From positions 1 to 64,000 of the forward strand of contig NZ_JAHA01000013.1 of NCBI RefSeq assembly GCF_000526935.1: 64,000 nucleotides of DNA, written 5' to 3'. Below the pieces are notes generated by a model that saw only the letters and a program-made list of their open reading frames with translations, ran no database searches and was not told the origin of the DNA. Shown one piece after another: positions 45,541 to 54,924 of this stretch (position 1 is the stretch's first letter; every line of letters begins with the position of its first letter). Position numbers and translations under genes: made by a program. This DNA comes from Butyrivibrio sp. FCS014. Its GTDB lineage: Bacteria > Bacillota > Clostridia > Lachnospirales > Lachnospiraceae.

Positions 45541-47064
45541 ATGAGTTTGAATTTAGATATTAAGAAGAGCTTCAAGCAGCTTTCGGATCACAATCCGGTG
45601 ATGGTCCAGAGGTTTGGCGCCGACCCCTATGCCATGGTTTACGGGGGAAGGGTCTATGTCTATATGACCCTGGATGACCCCGCTCAGGAGCTTGATGAGA
45701 ATGGGGAAGTAAAAGAGAACAGCTACAGCATGATAGATAAGATAAGCGTCATTTCTTCTGATGACCTTGTAAACTGGACAGACCACGGAACCGTGTACGC
45801 AGCCGGAGAGCAGGGAGCTGCCAATTGGGGAAAAAACTCATGGGCTCCCGCAGCGGCCTGGAAAAATATAGACGGTAAGGACAGATTCTTTTTGTACTTT
45901 GCAAACAGCGGAAACGGAATTGCGGTGCTAAGCGCCGACTCACCGGTGGGACCATTCACGGACCCTATTGGCGGACCGCTGGTTTCAAGGGATACACCAA
46001 CCTGCGCTGAGGTTACCTGGCTCTTTGACCCGGCAGTGCTTATGGATGAGGACGGAAGTTCCTATATATATTTTGGCGGCGGTGTCCCTTCCGAGGATAA
46101 GGCGTGGGACCCGGGAACAGCCAGAGTTGCTAAGCTTGGAGCTGACATGATAAGCCTTGAGGGTGACCCCAGGCCCATCGAAAATGTTTCCTATTTATTT
46201 GAAGATTCCGGTATCAACAAGATCGGCGGAAGGTATTTCTATTCCTACTGTTCCAATTTCAGTATGTCAAAAGAGGCAGAGGAGGAGAAAGGTTTTGAGC
46301 AGGGCGAGATCGTGACCATGGTTTCCGGTGATCCCATGGGACCCTTTGAGATGGCGGCGCCTGTTCTTAAGAATCCCGGGCACTTCTTCGGCCTTGGCGG
46401 AAACAACCATCACTGCATGTTTGAGTTTGGCGGTGGATACTACATCGCTTACCACAGCAGGATCCTCGAAGAGAGCATGGGACTTTTGAAGGGCTACAGA
46501 TGTACCGGTATTGACAGGCTTGAGCTTGACGGTGACAGTGCCCCTGCAAAGAGCGTCATGACAAGAAAGGGCGCAGAGCAGGTAAAGGCCCTTGATCCCT
46601 ATAAAGAGACAAAGGCAGTCACCATGTCCAACGCTACAGGCATCGCCACAAGGCAGTTTGGAGAAACGGCAGAAAAGTACGGAAGCGGCGACATGATCGT
46701 GACAGATATTCACAGCGGAAGCTGGGTTAGTGTGAGCGGAGCGGACTTTGTAGATGCCGGCGCAAAGGGCATTGAAGTACGGGTTAAGAGCGTTGACGCA
46801 GACGCAGATAGCGATGCTGAAGGCGGAAGCGTTAGCGGAAGAATCGGAAGCGCAGGACAAAACGGCCTTTCCGGCAAAATCCATATCTGCCTCGACTCCC
46901 CTGAGGCTGAGCCTGTCTGCAGCGTCATTATAGGTACCTGCATTGTCGAAGAACTTACTGAAATCACCGGCTCTTTTGACAGAGCTGTCACAGGAAAGCA
47001 TGACGTTTACTTCGTCTTTGAGGGCGAAGGATTTGAATTCTACTCTTGGAAGTTTCTTTCCTGA
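45541..47064 (+). CDS. GH43 family glycoside hydrolase with C-terminal CBM6-like domain
   Basis: The 507-residue cytoplasmic protein has a GH43 propeller (about 1-320), with the base Asp in GADPYAMVYGGRVYVYM, NSWAPAAAWKNIDGKDRF and an acidic ECxxE-like segment CAEVTWLFDPAVLMDEDG. A beta-sandwich at about 375-505 (GSWVSVSGADFVDAGAKG) is CBM6-like. The expected activity is beta-xylosidase or alpha-L-arabinofuranosidase on imported oligosaccharides. ATG 45541 was chosen because GGAGGGG lies 8 bases before it; the frame is open 33 bases further up. It starts a cluster with the SGNH and sialate-O-acetylesterase-type genes. Confidence 0.87.
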   Translation: MSLNLDIKKSFKQLSDHNPVMVQRFGADPYAMVYGGRVYVYMTLDDPAQELDENGEVKENSYSMIDKISVISSDDLVNWTDHGTVYAAGEQGAANWGKNSWAPAAAWKNIDGKDRFFLYFANSGNGIAVLSADSPVGPFTDPIGGPLVSRDTPTCAEVTWLFDPAVLMDEDGSSYIYFGGGVPSEDKAWDPGTARVAKLGADMISLEGDPRPIENVSYLFEDSGINKIGGRYFYSYCSNFSMSKEAEEEKGFEQGEIVTMVSGDPMGPFEMAAPVLKNPGHFFGLGGNNHHCMFEFGGGYYIAYHSRILEESMGLLKGYRCTGIDRLELDGDSAPAKSVMTRKGAEQVKALDPYKETKAVTMSNATGIATRQFGETAEKYGSGDMIVTDIHSGSWVSVSGADFVDAGAKGIEVRVKSVDADADSDAEGGSVSGRIGSAGQNGLSGKIHICLDSPEAEPVCSVIIGTCIVEELTEITGSFDRAVTGKHDVYFVFEGEGFEFYSWKFLS

Positions 47065-47085
47065 AGAAAAGGAGATCATCTGATC

Positions 47086-48810
47086 ATGGAAAAAACAATT
47101 GTAAATGCGCCTAAGGATCCCACAAAGAAGAGACCTTACCTTTATATTCTCCACAACAAGGATATTCAGGGAGCTCCCCAGACAGACGGAAGCTTTACCC
47201 ACTACCTGTACATGGATATGGGAAGGCTCCAGGATGCCGCAAGGCTCACCGGGAATCTTACAGATGAGAAGATGTTAAGAGACATGGAGACTGCCCAGGG
47301 CTTTAAGGAGATCGTGAACAGTATCGGCGTCAGCGTATCCTGCGCCCTGCCAGACAAAAAGGTTAAGTTTGTGCTGGAGATGTATCCCACAGTTCCGGGG
47401 GAGGATGCCACTGTTATAGAAGAAGATATCGCCATGGACGGCATGGAGACGGTAATCGATTTTGCAGGACTTGAGCTCAAGCCCACAGACAGAGTGCTGG
47501 GGCAGTTTCGCTTTGAGTTTGACACCGAGGGACTGCAGGCATCCGCAGATGTTCGCCTGTACCTGAATGACGGCTATGAGGCTCCGGAGCAGTTTGAGGA
47601 CAGCGCCGTGGATACGGACAGCCCGGCCTACAAGGCCATGATCGCAAAGAGTCTTATGCAGACAGGCAACATCGCAAGAGTTAAAAAGGTTCTGGAGAAG
47701 GCCGGAAGCGGCGAGGATGTAACTCTTGCTTTCATCGGAGGTTCCATCACCCAGGGAGCCGGAGCGGTTCCCATTAACGAGAAGTGCTATGCAAGGGTCT
47801 TCTACGAGGACTTTGTAAAAAGATATATGAAGGGCGGCGAGTGCACCTTTGTAAAAGCCGGCATCGGCGGAACTCCTTCGGAGCTTGGAATGATCCGCTT
47901 TGAGAGGGATGTGCTAAGGGACGACACAGCAAGGCCTGACATGATCGTCATTGAGTTTGCGGTAAACGACGGCGACGACGAGACCGAGGGTGTCTGCTAC
48001 GAAAGCCTTGTTAGGAAAGCACTCTCCCTTCCCTGTAAGCCCGCAGTGGTGCTGCTGTTCTCGGTGTTCTCCAACGACTGGAATCTGCAGGATAGACTCT
48101 CACCCGTTGGCAGAAACTACGACCTTCCCATGGTGAGCGTTCTTGATGCGGTGAGCCCTCAGTTCCCGCTTCTTCCCGGAGAAGGCAGAGTGATCTCCAA
48201 GAATCTGTTCTTCTATGACGTGTATCATCCCACCAATATCGGCCACAGGATCATGGCAGACTGCCTCATGAACTGCATGGATGTGATAAGCGGCGAGGGA
48301 GATTCCAAAGAGGATAAGCTGGATGTGGCAGGGACAAAGCCCGCCATCGGCGCGGATTTTGAGACCGTGGAGCTTCTGGACAGAAGAGAGGTTTCAAAGC
48401 TTTCTTCCAAATACAATATCGAACCGGTAAGTGAAGGCTCTTTTGACAAGGAGGACAAAGACCTTCAGTGCGCCGAGATCGACAAGAGCATCACGCTGGT
48501 GCCCCAGTTCCCCTATAACTGGCACTACGACGGAAGCGGCTGTAAAGAGAGCTTTAAGATGGCGGCGGAGTGCAAGAGGCTCCTCCTTATATTCAAGGAT
48601 TCCGACAAGGGAGAGTTCGGAACGGCAGAGGTTCTTGTGGACGGCAAAGTCGTAAGAGACGCCGATCCCCACGTTAACAACTGGACCCATTGCAATGCAG
48701 TGATAATCCTTAATGGGGAAAAGAGCTGCCGGCATGAAATCGAGGTTCGCATGAAGCCCGGGATGGAGGATAAGAAATTTACAATCCTCGGATTCGGGAT
48801 CGTAAAATAA
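47086..48810 (+). CDS. SGNH/GDSL-type esterase (probable xylan acetylesterase)
   Basis: The 574-residue protein has an N-terminal beta-sandwich of about 190 residues, an SGNH hydrolase core and a C-terminal domain. Block I is FIGGSITQGAG (Ser about 221), the Asn block is FAVNDGD, and the Asp/His block is DVYHPTNIGH. The core resembles acetyl-xylan esterases of the CE2/CE3-like groups, but the family number is not settled by eye. No signal peptide, so it works on imported oligosaccharides. It lies 21 bases behind the GH43 gene with AGGAGAT, and 141 bases before the next esterase gene. Confidence 0.82.
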   Translation: MEKTIVNAPKDPTKKRPYLYILHNKDIQGAPQTDGSFTHYLYMDMGRLQDAARLTGNLTDEKMLRDMETAQGFKEIVNSIGVSVSCALPDKKVKFVLEMYPTVPGEDATVIEEDIAMDGMETVIDFAGLELKPTDRVLGQFRFEFDTEGLQASADVRLYLNDGYEAPEQFEDSAVDTDSPAYKAMIAKSLMQTGNIARVKKVLEKAGSGEDVTLAFIGGSITQGAGAVPINEKCYARVFYEDFVKRYMKGGECTFVKAGIGGTPSELGMIRFERDVLRDDTARPDMIVIEFAVNDGDDETEGVCYESLVRKALSLPCKPAVVLLFSVFSNDWNLQDRLSPVGRNYDLPMVSVLDAVSPQFPLLPGEGRVISKNLFFYDVYHPTNIGHRIMADCLMNCMDVISGEGDSKEDKLDVAGTKPAIGADFETVELLDRREVSKLSSKYNIEPVSEGSFDKEDKDLQCAEIDKSITLVPQFPYNWHYDGSGCKESFKMAAECKRLLLIFKDSDKGEFGTAEVLVDGKVVRDADPHVNNWTHCNAVIILNGEKSCRHEIEVRMKPGMEDKKFTILGFGIVK

Positions 48811-48894
48811 CGTAAAATGCGAAGTAACATGCAAGAAAATGTCGAGTAACGGTTTTTTGAAAAAAGTATAATCGAATAGTAAAAGTAGATGAAT

Positions 48895-48933
48895 ATGCGG
48901 ATTTTGCCCGGAATTTCCATGGCAGGTCCGCAT
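48895..48933 (+). promoter_or_regulatory. Hairpin upstream of the SASA-type esterase gene
   Basis: ATGCGGA (48895-48901) pairs with TCCGCAT (48927-48933), with GCC/GGC and GGAA/TTCC pairs inside. It lies 15 bases before the ribosome-binding site of the next gene and may tune its expression. It is not a classical terminator. Confidence 0.4.
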
Positions 48934-48951
48934 CTTCCGTAAGGAGAAGAC

Positions 48952-50859
48952 ATGAAGTCAAAACTTGTGCTGCCGAAGATCATTTCGGATGGAATGGTGC
49001 TTCAGCGCAGAAAAAGAATTCATATATGGGGCTGGGATGAGGCCGGCGCAAACATAGAGGTGAGGCTTGATAACCACGTATCTTCCGGTGTTGCAAACGA
49101 GCGGGGCAGATTCGATGTCTTTTTACCTGCAAGGGAGAGCGGCGGCCCCTACGAACTTACGGTTTCCGATGATAAGGGAAACGCCATCACTGTAACTGAC
49201 GTTATGGTGGGACTTGTGTGGTTCTGCACCGGACAGTCCAACATGGAGCTGCCCATCGCCAGGGTAAAGGACAGGTATCCCACACTGGCGCAGATCGAGG
49301 AAAATCCCGGGATCAGGACCTTTAAGATCATAGAGGATACGGATTTTCACGGGCCTTTGGAGGAACTCAGGAGCGGCAGCTGGAGCCGTGTCTGCAAAGA
49401 AACGATCATGGATTTTTCCGCCACGGGATATTTCTTTGCGGCTTATCTTCAGATGATAACCGGGGAGGCTGTGGGCTTTATCAATGCATCCCTGGGAGGA
49501 TCCAAGATATCGTCCTGGATGAGCAGGGATATGCTGGAAGGATATGATGAGCTTCTGGCGGAAGCCGACAGATACGCGGATGACGACTTCAGACAGTCGC
49601 AGGCTGCAAAGAATGAGATAAATGCCACATTGTGGAGAGAGGCTCTTGATAAGCAGGACAGGGGACTTTCCGAGAACTGGAAGAGGCCGGAGCTTGATGA
49701 TAAGAACTGGGATGAGATAGATATTCCGTTTTTGTTTAAGGACACAAAGCTCGGGGACATGTGCGGCAGCGTGTGGTTCAGAAGAAGCTTTGATCTTTCG
49801 GATAAGCTTGCGGGAAAGAGCGCAAGGCTCTTTTTGGGAACTTTGGTTGACAGGGACGAAGTCTTTGTAAACGGCGTAAAGGTAGGAGGAATCGAGTATC
49901 AGTATCCTCCGAGAAAATATGATATTCCCGAGGACCTCACCAAGGCGAAGGGGAATTCCATCGTCATCAGACTCTGCGTTGAGAACGGCCTTGGCAGGAT
50001 CACTCCCGGCAAGGACTACATGATATTTAACGACGAGGCGAAGGTAAGGCTTGATGGAAACTGGAAGTACAAGGTTGCCGCAAGGTGCGACAGTATCCCG
50101 CCCACGGATTTTATAAACTGGCATCCCACGGGGCTTTACAATGCCATGACAGCCCCCTGCCACAACTATCCCATAGACGGTGTTCTCTGGTATCAGGGCG
50201 AGTCCAACACCTTTGAGCCCTGGGATTACGTGGATCTGTCAAAGCGCATGATAAAGGGCTACCGGGATAAGTGGGGAGATGAGAACCTTCCTTACATCCT
50301 TGCGCAGCTTCCGAATTTTGTGATAGATGTTGCGCCTGTGGATGATCCCTGGCCGCAGTTTAGGCTAAGCCAGTCAGCTCTTCTTCAGGATCCCATGGTC
50401 GGAATGACAGTAAACATGGACCTTGGAGAGGACAACGATCTTCATCCCACGGGCAAAAGACGCATCGGCAAACGCCTGGCTCTGTGGGCAGCCCACTTAA
50501 GATACGGCTATCCTTCCGAGTACTGCGGACCTACAGCGGTTTCTGCAAAGATTATCGGGACGGAAGATGGCGCAGACAAGGAAGAGGGCCGCATAGAGAT
50601 CTCTTTTGACCATGCTGCGGGACTTGTGGCAAGAGATATCGGAAAAGGCAGCCGTATCAGCGATTTTAAGATTGTGGATGAAACCGGAAAAGAATATGAC
50701 GCAGATGCTAAGATCGTTGGCAGCAGCGTGATCTTAAGGACAGATCTTCCGGCAGACAGAATTAAAAAAGTAAGATATCTTGTGGATTATACCTACCACG
50801 GGGCGATGCTCTACAACAAAGCAAATCTTCCCATGGGACCTTTTGAGATTTGCGTTTAA
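48952..50859 (+). CDS. Sialate O-acetylesterase-type (SASA) carbohydrate esterase
   Basis: The 635-residue protein contains the SASA hydrolase fold with the nucleophile block TGQSNMELPIA (Ser about 96), the second block WYQGESN and the closing GDENLPYILAQLPNF...DLHPTGKRRIG with the Asp-His pair. An inserted GH2-type sugar-binding sandwich (about 225-340, VWFRRSFDLSDKLAGKS) is normal in this family. In xylan loci such enzymes remove acetyl groups from xylose, so acetyl-xylan esterase is more likely than true sialate esterase. No signal peptide. Starts behind AAGGAGAAG. Confidence 0.85.
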   Translation: MKSKLVLPKIISDGMVLQRRKRIHIWGWDEAGANIEVRLDNHVSSGVANERGRFDVFLPARESGGPYELTVSDDKGNAITVTDVMVGLVWFCTGQSNMELPIARVKDRYPTLAQIEENPGIRTFKIIEDTDFHGPLEELRSGSWSRVCKETIMDFSATGYFFAAYLQMITGEAVGFINASLGGSKISSWMSRDMLEGYDELLAEADRYADDDFRQSQAAKNEINATLWREALDKQDRGLSENWKRPELDDKNWDEIDIPFLFKDTKLGDMCGSVWFRRSFDLSDKLAGKSARLFLGTLVDRDEVFVNGVKVGGIEYQYPPRKYDIPEDLTKAKGNSIVIRLCVENGLGRITPGKDYMIFNDEAKVRLDGNWKYKVAARCDSIPPTDFINWHPTGLYNAMTAPCHNYPIDGVLWYQGESNTFEPWDYVDLSKRMIKGYRDKWGDENLPYILAQLPNFVIDVAPVDDPWPQFRLSQSALLQDPMVGMTVNMDLGEDNDLHPTGKRRIGKRLALWAAHLRYGYPSEYCGPTAVSAKIIGTEDGADKEEGRIEISFDHAAGLVARDIGKGSRISDFKIVDETGKEYDADAKIVGSSVILRTDLPADRIKKVRYLVDYTYHGAMLYNKANLPMGPFEICV

Positions 50860-50871
50860 GCTCAAAGATAA

Positions 50872-50911
50872 AGGCCCTTGCATCCCTGGGGTCATACGGG
50901 GCCAAGGGCCT
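50872..50911. terminator. Hairpin between convergent esterase and AraC genes
   Basis: AGGCCCTTG (50872-50880) pairs with CAAGGGCCT (50903-50911). Both flanking genes end within 15 bases of it. The T-run is weak on both strands. Confidence 0.55.
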
Positions 50912-50916
50912 GTGAT

Positions 50917-51822
50917 TCAAGATTTGTTATAGGTGCGGCCTTCCACATCGGCACCCTGCAGATAGAGCTTTCTGAACTCTGTAGGGGAGCAGCCGTTCAT
51001 GTCCTTGAAGACGCGGTTGAAGGTGGAAAGACTGAAGAACCCTGACTGCAGTGCGATATCCATCACCGACAGATCGGTGTCGCCAAGAAGCTCCTGGGCT
51101 AGCATGACGCGGCGCTTTGTTATGTACTGATAACAGGAGATTCCCATGCAGGACTTAAAGAGCCTCTCGAAGTGATACTTGGAGAAGCCTGCAAGATCAG
51201 CCAGTTGCTCAACGGTAAGATCCTCGCTTCTGTGGGAATCGATATAGTTGGTGACGGTCATGAGTTTCTCTATGTTCTTGGACTGGGGATCCGCCGTGTC
51301 CGTGGGAACAATGGCATCCACAAGATGCATGCTTCCTATCTGGGCAAGGATAAGGGTCACCAGTGAATATACGGAGATCTGAAGGAACTCGTCGCTCTGC
51401 CCGTAGAGGCGCTCAATGTCCCAGAAATAGTTCTGGAGTCTTGCAGCTTCCACAGGGAACCGGCTCTGCTTCACATGAACGTAGGGAGGAAGAGTCTTAA
51501 GGAGCGGCACCATCAGGGAAACCTGAGAATACTTGGCAAAATCGAAAAGAAGTATCAGCTTCTCTCCGCCGGGCTCAACAGCCAGGTATTCGTGCAAAGT
51601 ACCCGGCGCGATCATCATGATATCCCCGGGGGCGCAGTTTACAACGGCGGAAGAATCATTGTGAAATTTAACCTGAAATGAACCCGAAAGGGGAAGGATA
51701 AGCTCCACCTCATTGTGCCAGTGAAGCGGATATTCATTGAGAGTATTGTGATAAAGAAGGACACCCTTCAAGGTGTCGTAATAAATATCTTCTCTTGACT
51801 GAGCATTGATATCTGAGATCAT
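50917..51822 (-). CDS. AraC-family transcription regulator
   Basis: The 301-residue protein has an N-terminal cupin sugar-sensing domain (about 20-140, with HWHNEVELILPLSGS) and two C-terminal AraC helix-turn-helix motifs (about 190-290, LTVEQLADLAGFSKYHFERLFK and IALQSGFFSLSTFNRVFKDMNGCSP). It is divergent from the GH67 gene, and the 98-base gap probably holds overlapping promoters. It most likely activates xylan-oligosaccharide genes in response to an intracellular sugar. AAGGAGT lies 8 bases before its ATG. Confidence 0.88.
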   Translation of the reverse strand: MISDINAQSREDIYYDTLKGVLLYHNTLNEYPLHWHNEVELILPLSGSFQVKFHNDSSAVVNCAPGDIMMIAPGTLHEYLAVEPGGEKLILLFDFAKYSQVSLMVPLLKTLPPYVHVKQSRFPVEAARLQNYFWDIERLYGQSDEFLQISVYSLVTLILAQIGSMHLVDAIVPTDTADPQSKNIEKLMTVTNYIDSHRSEDLTVEQLADLAGFSKYHFERLFKSCMGISCYQYITKRRVMLAQELLGDTDLSVMDIALQSGFFSLSTFNRVFKDMNGCSPTEFRKLYLQGADVEGRTYNKS

Positions 51823-51920
51823 GGAAACTTACTCCTTTTACATGAACATATCCTTAGCTATTCTAGCATTTTATGGCAGAATCGTGCAATTACCGACTTT
51901 TGACAGAAGGGATGAAACAC

Positions 51921-53864
51921 ATGGAAACACAGAAATGGACACAGCTTTGGCTGAACTATAAGGACGCGGAGACAAAGCCCGGCACTGCTGATATTGTTGT
52001 GGAGGGTTTTGATGAAAATGCTCCGGTTGTGGCAAATGCCATAGCTGAATTTAGGAGAGCATTCACAGGGATTTCGCTGTCTCTTTTCCGGAAGGACAGT
52101 ATACCGAAGGAGGGCTACCTCATCGCGGGGAGCGAGGATGGGATAACCGTTGAAGCCTCCGATGAGCGGGGAATCCTCTACGGCGTCTTTGCAGCCATAA
52201 GGCAGATGTCCTGCGGGAAAAGAGCTATCGAAGTAGCCGAAGAAGCTTCTCCAAAGAATCCCCTTCGTATGATGAATCACTGGGACAACATGGATGGCAG
52301 TATAGAAAGAGGCTACTCCGGAGAATCCTTCTTTTTTGAAAATGAGAAGATCGTGATCTCAGACAGGACAAGAGACTACGCCCGCTTCATGGCCAGCATC
52401 GGCATCAACGGCGTGGTGATCAACAACGTCAACGTCAAAGGCGCGGCTTCATACCTTATAACCGACAGATACTTTGGGCGCCTTTCTGAGCTCTCAGAGC
52501 TCTTTGAAGGCTACGGCATCAAACTCTACATGTCTCTTAATTTCGCATCTCCCATAGAGATCGGAGGAATGGACACCTGCGATCCTCTGGACCCAAAAGT
52601 AATCACCTGGTGGGAGGGCAAGATAAAAGAGGTATACGACAGGCTTCCGAATCTTGGCGGCTTCCTGGTAAAGGCAGACTCCGAGGGACGCCCCGGCCCC
52701 TTCACCTACGGAAGGACCCAGGCTGACGGCGCCAACATGCTGGGGGACATCATCAAAAACTACGGCGGAATCATTATCTGGCGCTGCTTTGTCTACAACT
52801 GCACCCAGGACTGGCGCGACCGCAAGACCGACAGGGCCAGGGCGGGCTACGACTACTTTAAGCCCCAGGACGGAAGCTACCATGACAACGTTATCCTTCA
52901 GATAAAGAACGGCCCCATGGACTTCCAGATACGAGAACCTGTTTCACCGCTTCTTGGGGGCCTTACAAAGACCAACCAGATGCTGGAGGTTCAGATTGCC
53001 CAGGAGTACACAGGGCATCAGATAGATCTGTGTTACCTCATTCCTCTGTACAAGGAAGTGCTGGATTTTCACACCCATTGTGATCAGGAAAAAGATACTG
53101 TGGCTGACGTTGTAAGCGGCCGCACCATGGGCAATACATTAGGCGGAATGGCGGCCGTAATAAACACCGGAAACGACCTGAACTGGACCGGTAACGATCT
53201 GGCAGCGGCCAACCTCTACGGATTCGGAAGACTTGCCTTTGATACAGACCTTAGTGCCGAAGAGATAGCAAGAGAGTGGATCGCCATGACCTTCGGGCTT
53301 CCGAAGAAGGAGGAAGATGTCCTCTGCAATATGCTCCTCAGGTCAAGAGAGATTTACGAGAAATATACCAGCCCCCTTGGAATAGGCTGGATGGTGAATC
53401 CCATGGGACACTACGGCCCCAGCGTTGACGGCTACGAGTATTCAAGATGGGGAACCTACCACAGGGCGGACCATCTGGGAATCGGCGTAGACAGAACCGA
53501 AAACGGAACGGGGTACTGCAATCAGTACTACGAAGAGAACGCGAAGATGTACAGCGATCCAAAGACCTGCCCCGAGGAGCTGGTTCTTTTCTTCCATCAT
53601 CTTCCCTACACCTATATGCTAAAGACGGGAAAGACCCTCATTCAGCACATCTACGACAGCCACTTTGAGGGTGAAGAAGAGGCCCGGGGACTTGCCGATG
53701 ATTGGGACAGCCTTAAGGGAGTGATTCCCGAAGATTCCTTCAAAAGGGTAAAAGAAAGGTTCGACCTTCAGCTTGACAACGCCAGAGAGTGGAGAGATCA
53801 GGTGAACTCCTACTTCTACAGAAAGAGCGGCATTGCCGATGAAAAGGGCCGAACCATATATTAG
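51921..53864 (+). CDS. GH67 alpha-glucuronidase
   Basis: GH67 enzymes cut (4-O-methyl)glucuronic acid from the non-reducing-end xylose of xylo-oligosaccharides. The 647-residue protein shows the N-terminal domain (about 1-125) and the TIM barrel with family motifs NHWDNMDGSIERGYSG, INGVVINNVN, GGFLVKADSEGRPGPFTYGR and WRCFVYN. The C-terminal helical domain contains GHYGPSVDGYEYSRWGTYHRA. I chose ATG 51921 because AGAAGGG lies 9 bases before it; in-frame ATGs at 51873 and 51912 are also possible. No signal peptide, as is usual for GH67. A separate GH115 gene nearby has related activity. Confidence 0.92.
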   Translation: METQKWTQLWLNYKDAETKPGTADIVVEGFDENAPVVANAIAEFRRAFTGISLSLFRKDSIPKEGYLIAGSEDGITVEASDERGILYGVFAAIRQMSCGKRAIEVAEEASPKNPLRMMNHWDNMDGSIERGYSGESFFFENEKIVISDRTRDYARFMASIGINGVVINNVNVKGAASYLITDRYFGRLSELSELFEGYGIKLYMSLNFASPIEIGGMDTCDPLDPKVITWWEGKIKEVYDRLPNLGGFLVKADSEGRPGPFTYGRTQADGANMLGDIIKNYGGIIIWRCFVYNCTQDWRDRKTDRARAGYDYFKPQDGSYHDNVILQIKNGPMDFQIREPVSPLLGGLTKTNQMLEVQIAQEYTGHQIDLCYLIPLYKEVLDFHTHCDQEKDTVADVVSGRTMGNTLGGMAAVINTGNDLNWTGNDLAAANLYGFGRLAFDTDLSAEEIAREWIAMTFGLPKKEEDVLCNMLLRSREIYEKYTSPLGIGWMVNPMGHYGPSVDGYEYSRWGTYHRADHLGIGVDRTENGTGYCNQYYEENAKMYSDPKTCPEELVLFFHHLPYTYMLKTGKTLIQHIYDSHFEGEEEARGLADDWDSLKGVIPEDSFKRVKERFDLQLDNAREWRDQVNSYFYRKSGIADEKGRTIY

Positions 53865-53889
53865 CTGAGAGGGATTTCCTTGTGATATC

Positions 53890-54750
53890 TCACCCTGCCC
53901 GGTTTGAGAGCTGATACTGCTTGGGCGACATTCCGATCTGCTTGGAAAAGCGCCTTGAAAAACTGGAGTAATTATTGTATCCCACCATGAAGCACACATC
54001 GTAGGGAGAGTTGTTCTGAAGCAGCAGCTTCTGGGCAAGAGCAATCTTCTTGGCGTTTATGTAGTGCTTCAGGGAATCTCCGGTGGCATCTGAAAAGACA
54101 CGGCTTAGGTGGTCACTGCTGTAGTGAAGATCTGCCGACATGGTGCTGATGGTAATGTCCTCCGTTAAGTGGGTGTCGATGTAGTCCAGGACCTTTGCCA
54201 CCGCGGCGGGCATGGAACTGCTCTTTTTCTGGGGCGGGACATTCTCCGAGTACTTGCAGGTAAGAAGCAGGAACTCGGCAAGATAAGCCTTTGCCAGGAT
54301 GCTGTGGCCGTAGCTTTCACTGTGGAGGGCTTCCTCCAGATTTTTGGCCACCTGGATAAACTTTGAAATGGACTCCTCCGGGATTCTTAAATGATTCATA
54401 TTTGCGGAGTCGGTGCTTCTGAAAAGAGTGCTGAAGTCCGTTTCCGCATCACCAAGATTCTTAAGATATTCATACTGGATGTTTATGACAATCCTCTCAT
54501 AACCGCTGACATCCTCAAGGTCCACACCGTGGAACACCAGAGGACTTACAAAGAAGATGTCTCCCGGTTTCATTTTAAAAATGTCAGGCTCGATCATGAG
54601 GTTGACGTCGCCATCAAGGAAAAGAACTATCTCGTATCCGTCATGATTGTGGACGGTACTGATATCGGACTTGTCTACACGAGCCTTCTTGTGCTCGCAG
54701 ATGATCTCGCTGTCGATCACTGTATACGGGAAGTTCAGACACTTTTTCAT
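53890..54750 (-). CDS. Second AraC-family transcription regulator
   Basis: The 286-residue protein has an N-terminal cupin domain (about 25-110, VHNHDGYEIVLFLDGDVNLMI) and a C-terminal AraC DNA-binding domain (about 185-282, ITISTMSADLHYSSDHLSRVFSD and VCFMVGYNNYSSFSRRFSKQIG). The start at 54750 (MKKCLNF) follows AAGGAGGAG; the frame is open 36 bases further. It is divergent from the GH115 gene across 174 bases and may control that operon, while the first AraC faces GH67. Its 3' end is 25 bases from the GH67 stop, convergent. Confidence 0.88.
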   Translation of the reverse strand: MKKCLNFPYTVIDSEIICEHKKARVDKSDISTVHNHDGYEIVLFLDGDVNLMIEPDIFKMKPGDIFFVSPLVFHGVDLEDVSGYERIVINIQYEYLKNLGDAETDFSTLFRSTDSANMNHLRIPEESISKFIQVAKNLEEALHSESYGHSILAKAYLAEFLLLTCKYSENVPPQKKSSSMPAAVAKVLDYIDTHLTEDITISTMSADLHYSSDHLSRVFSDATGDSLKHYINAKKIALAQKLLLQNNSPYDVCFMVGYNNYSSFSRRFSKQIGMSPKQYQLSNRAG

Positions 54751-54866
54751 ACTCCTCCTTACAACACGGGAAAAGAGATTGTGCATTTTATATCGGATAA
54801 TGCAAAAAATATACTGCTTTTTGTGTATTTATTTTAAAATCCCGCGCTTATGATAAATATATAGCA

Positions 54867-54896
54867 TTGAATTGGGGAAATATCAACAAGTATTAA
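54867..54896 (+). promoter_or_regulatory. Candidate promoter of the GH115-importer operon
   Basis: TTGAAT (54867-54872) and TATTAA (54891-54896) are 18 bases apart in the divergent gap between the second AraC and GH115 genes. GGGTAAAAGTGTCC follows at 54917. Confidence 0.4.
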
Positions 54897-54924
54897 GTGA
54901 AATTTAGACCTGCTGGGGGTAAAA

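Noticed and set aside
48952..50859. Sialic-acid metabolism
   Set aside because: The enzyme is of the sialate O-acetylesterase type, but no sialidase, lyase or NanE/K genes are nearby and the context is xylan.
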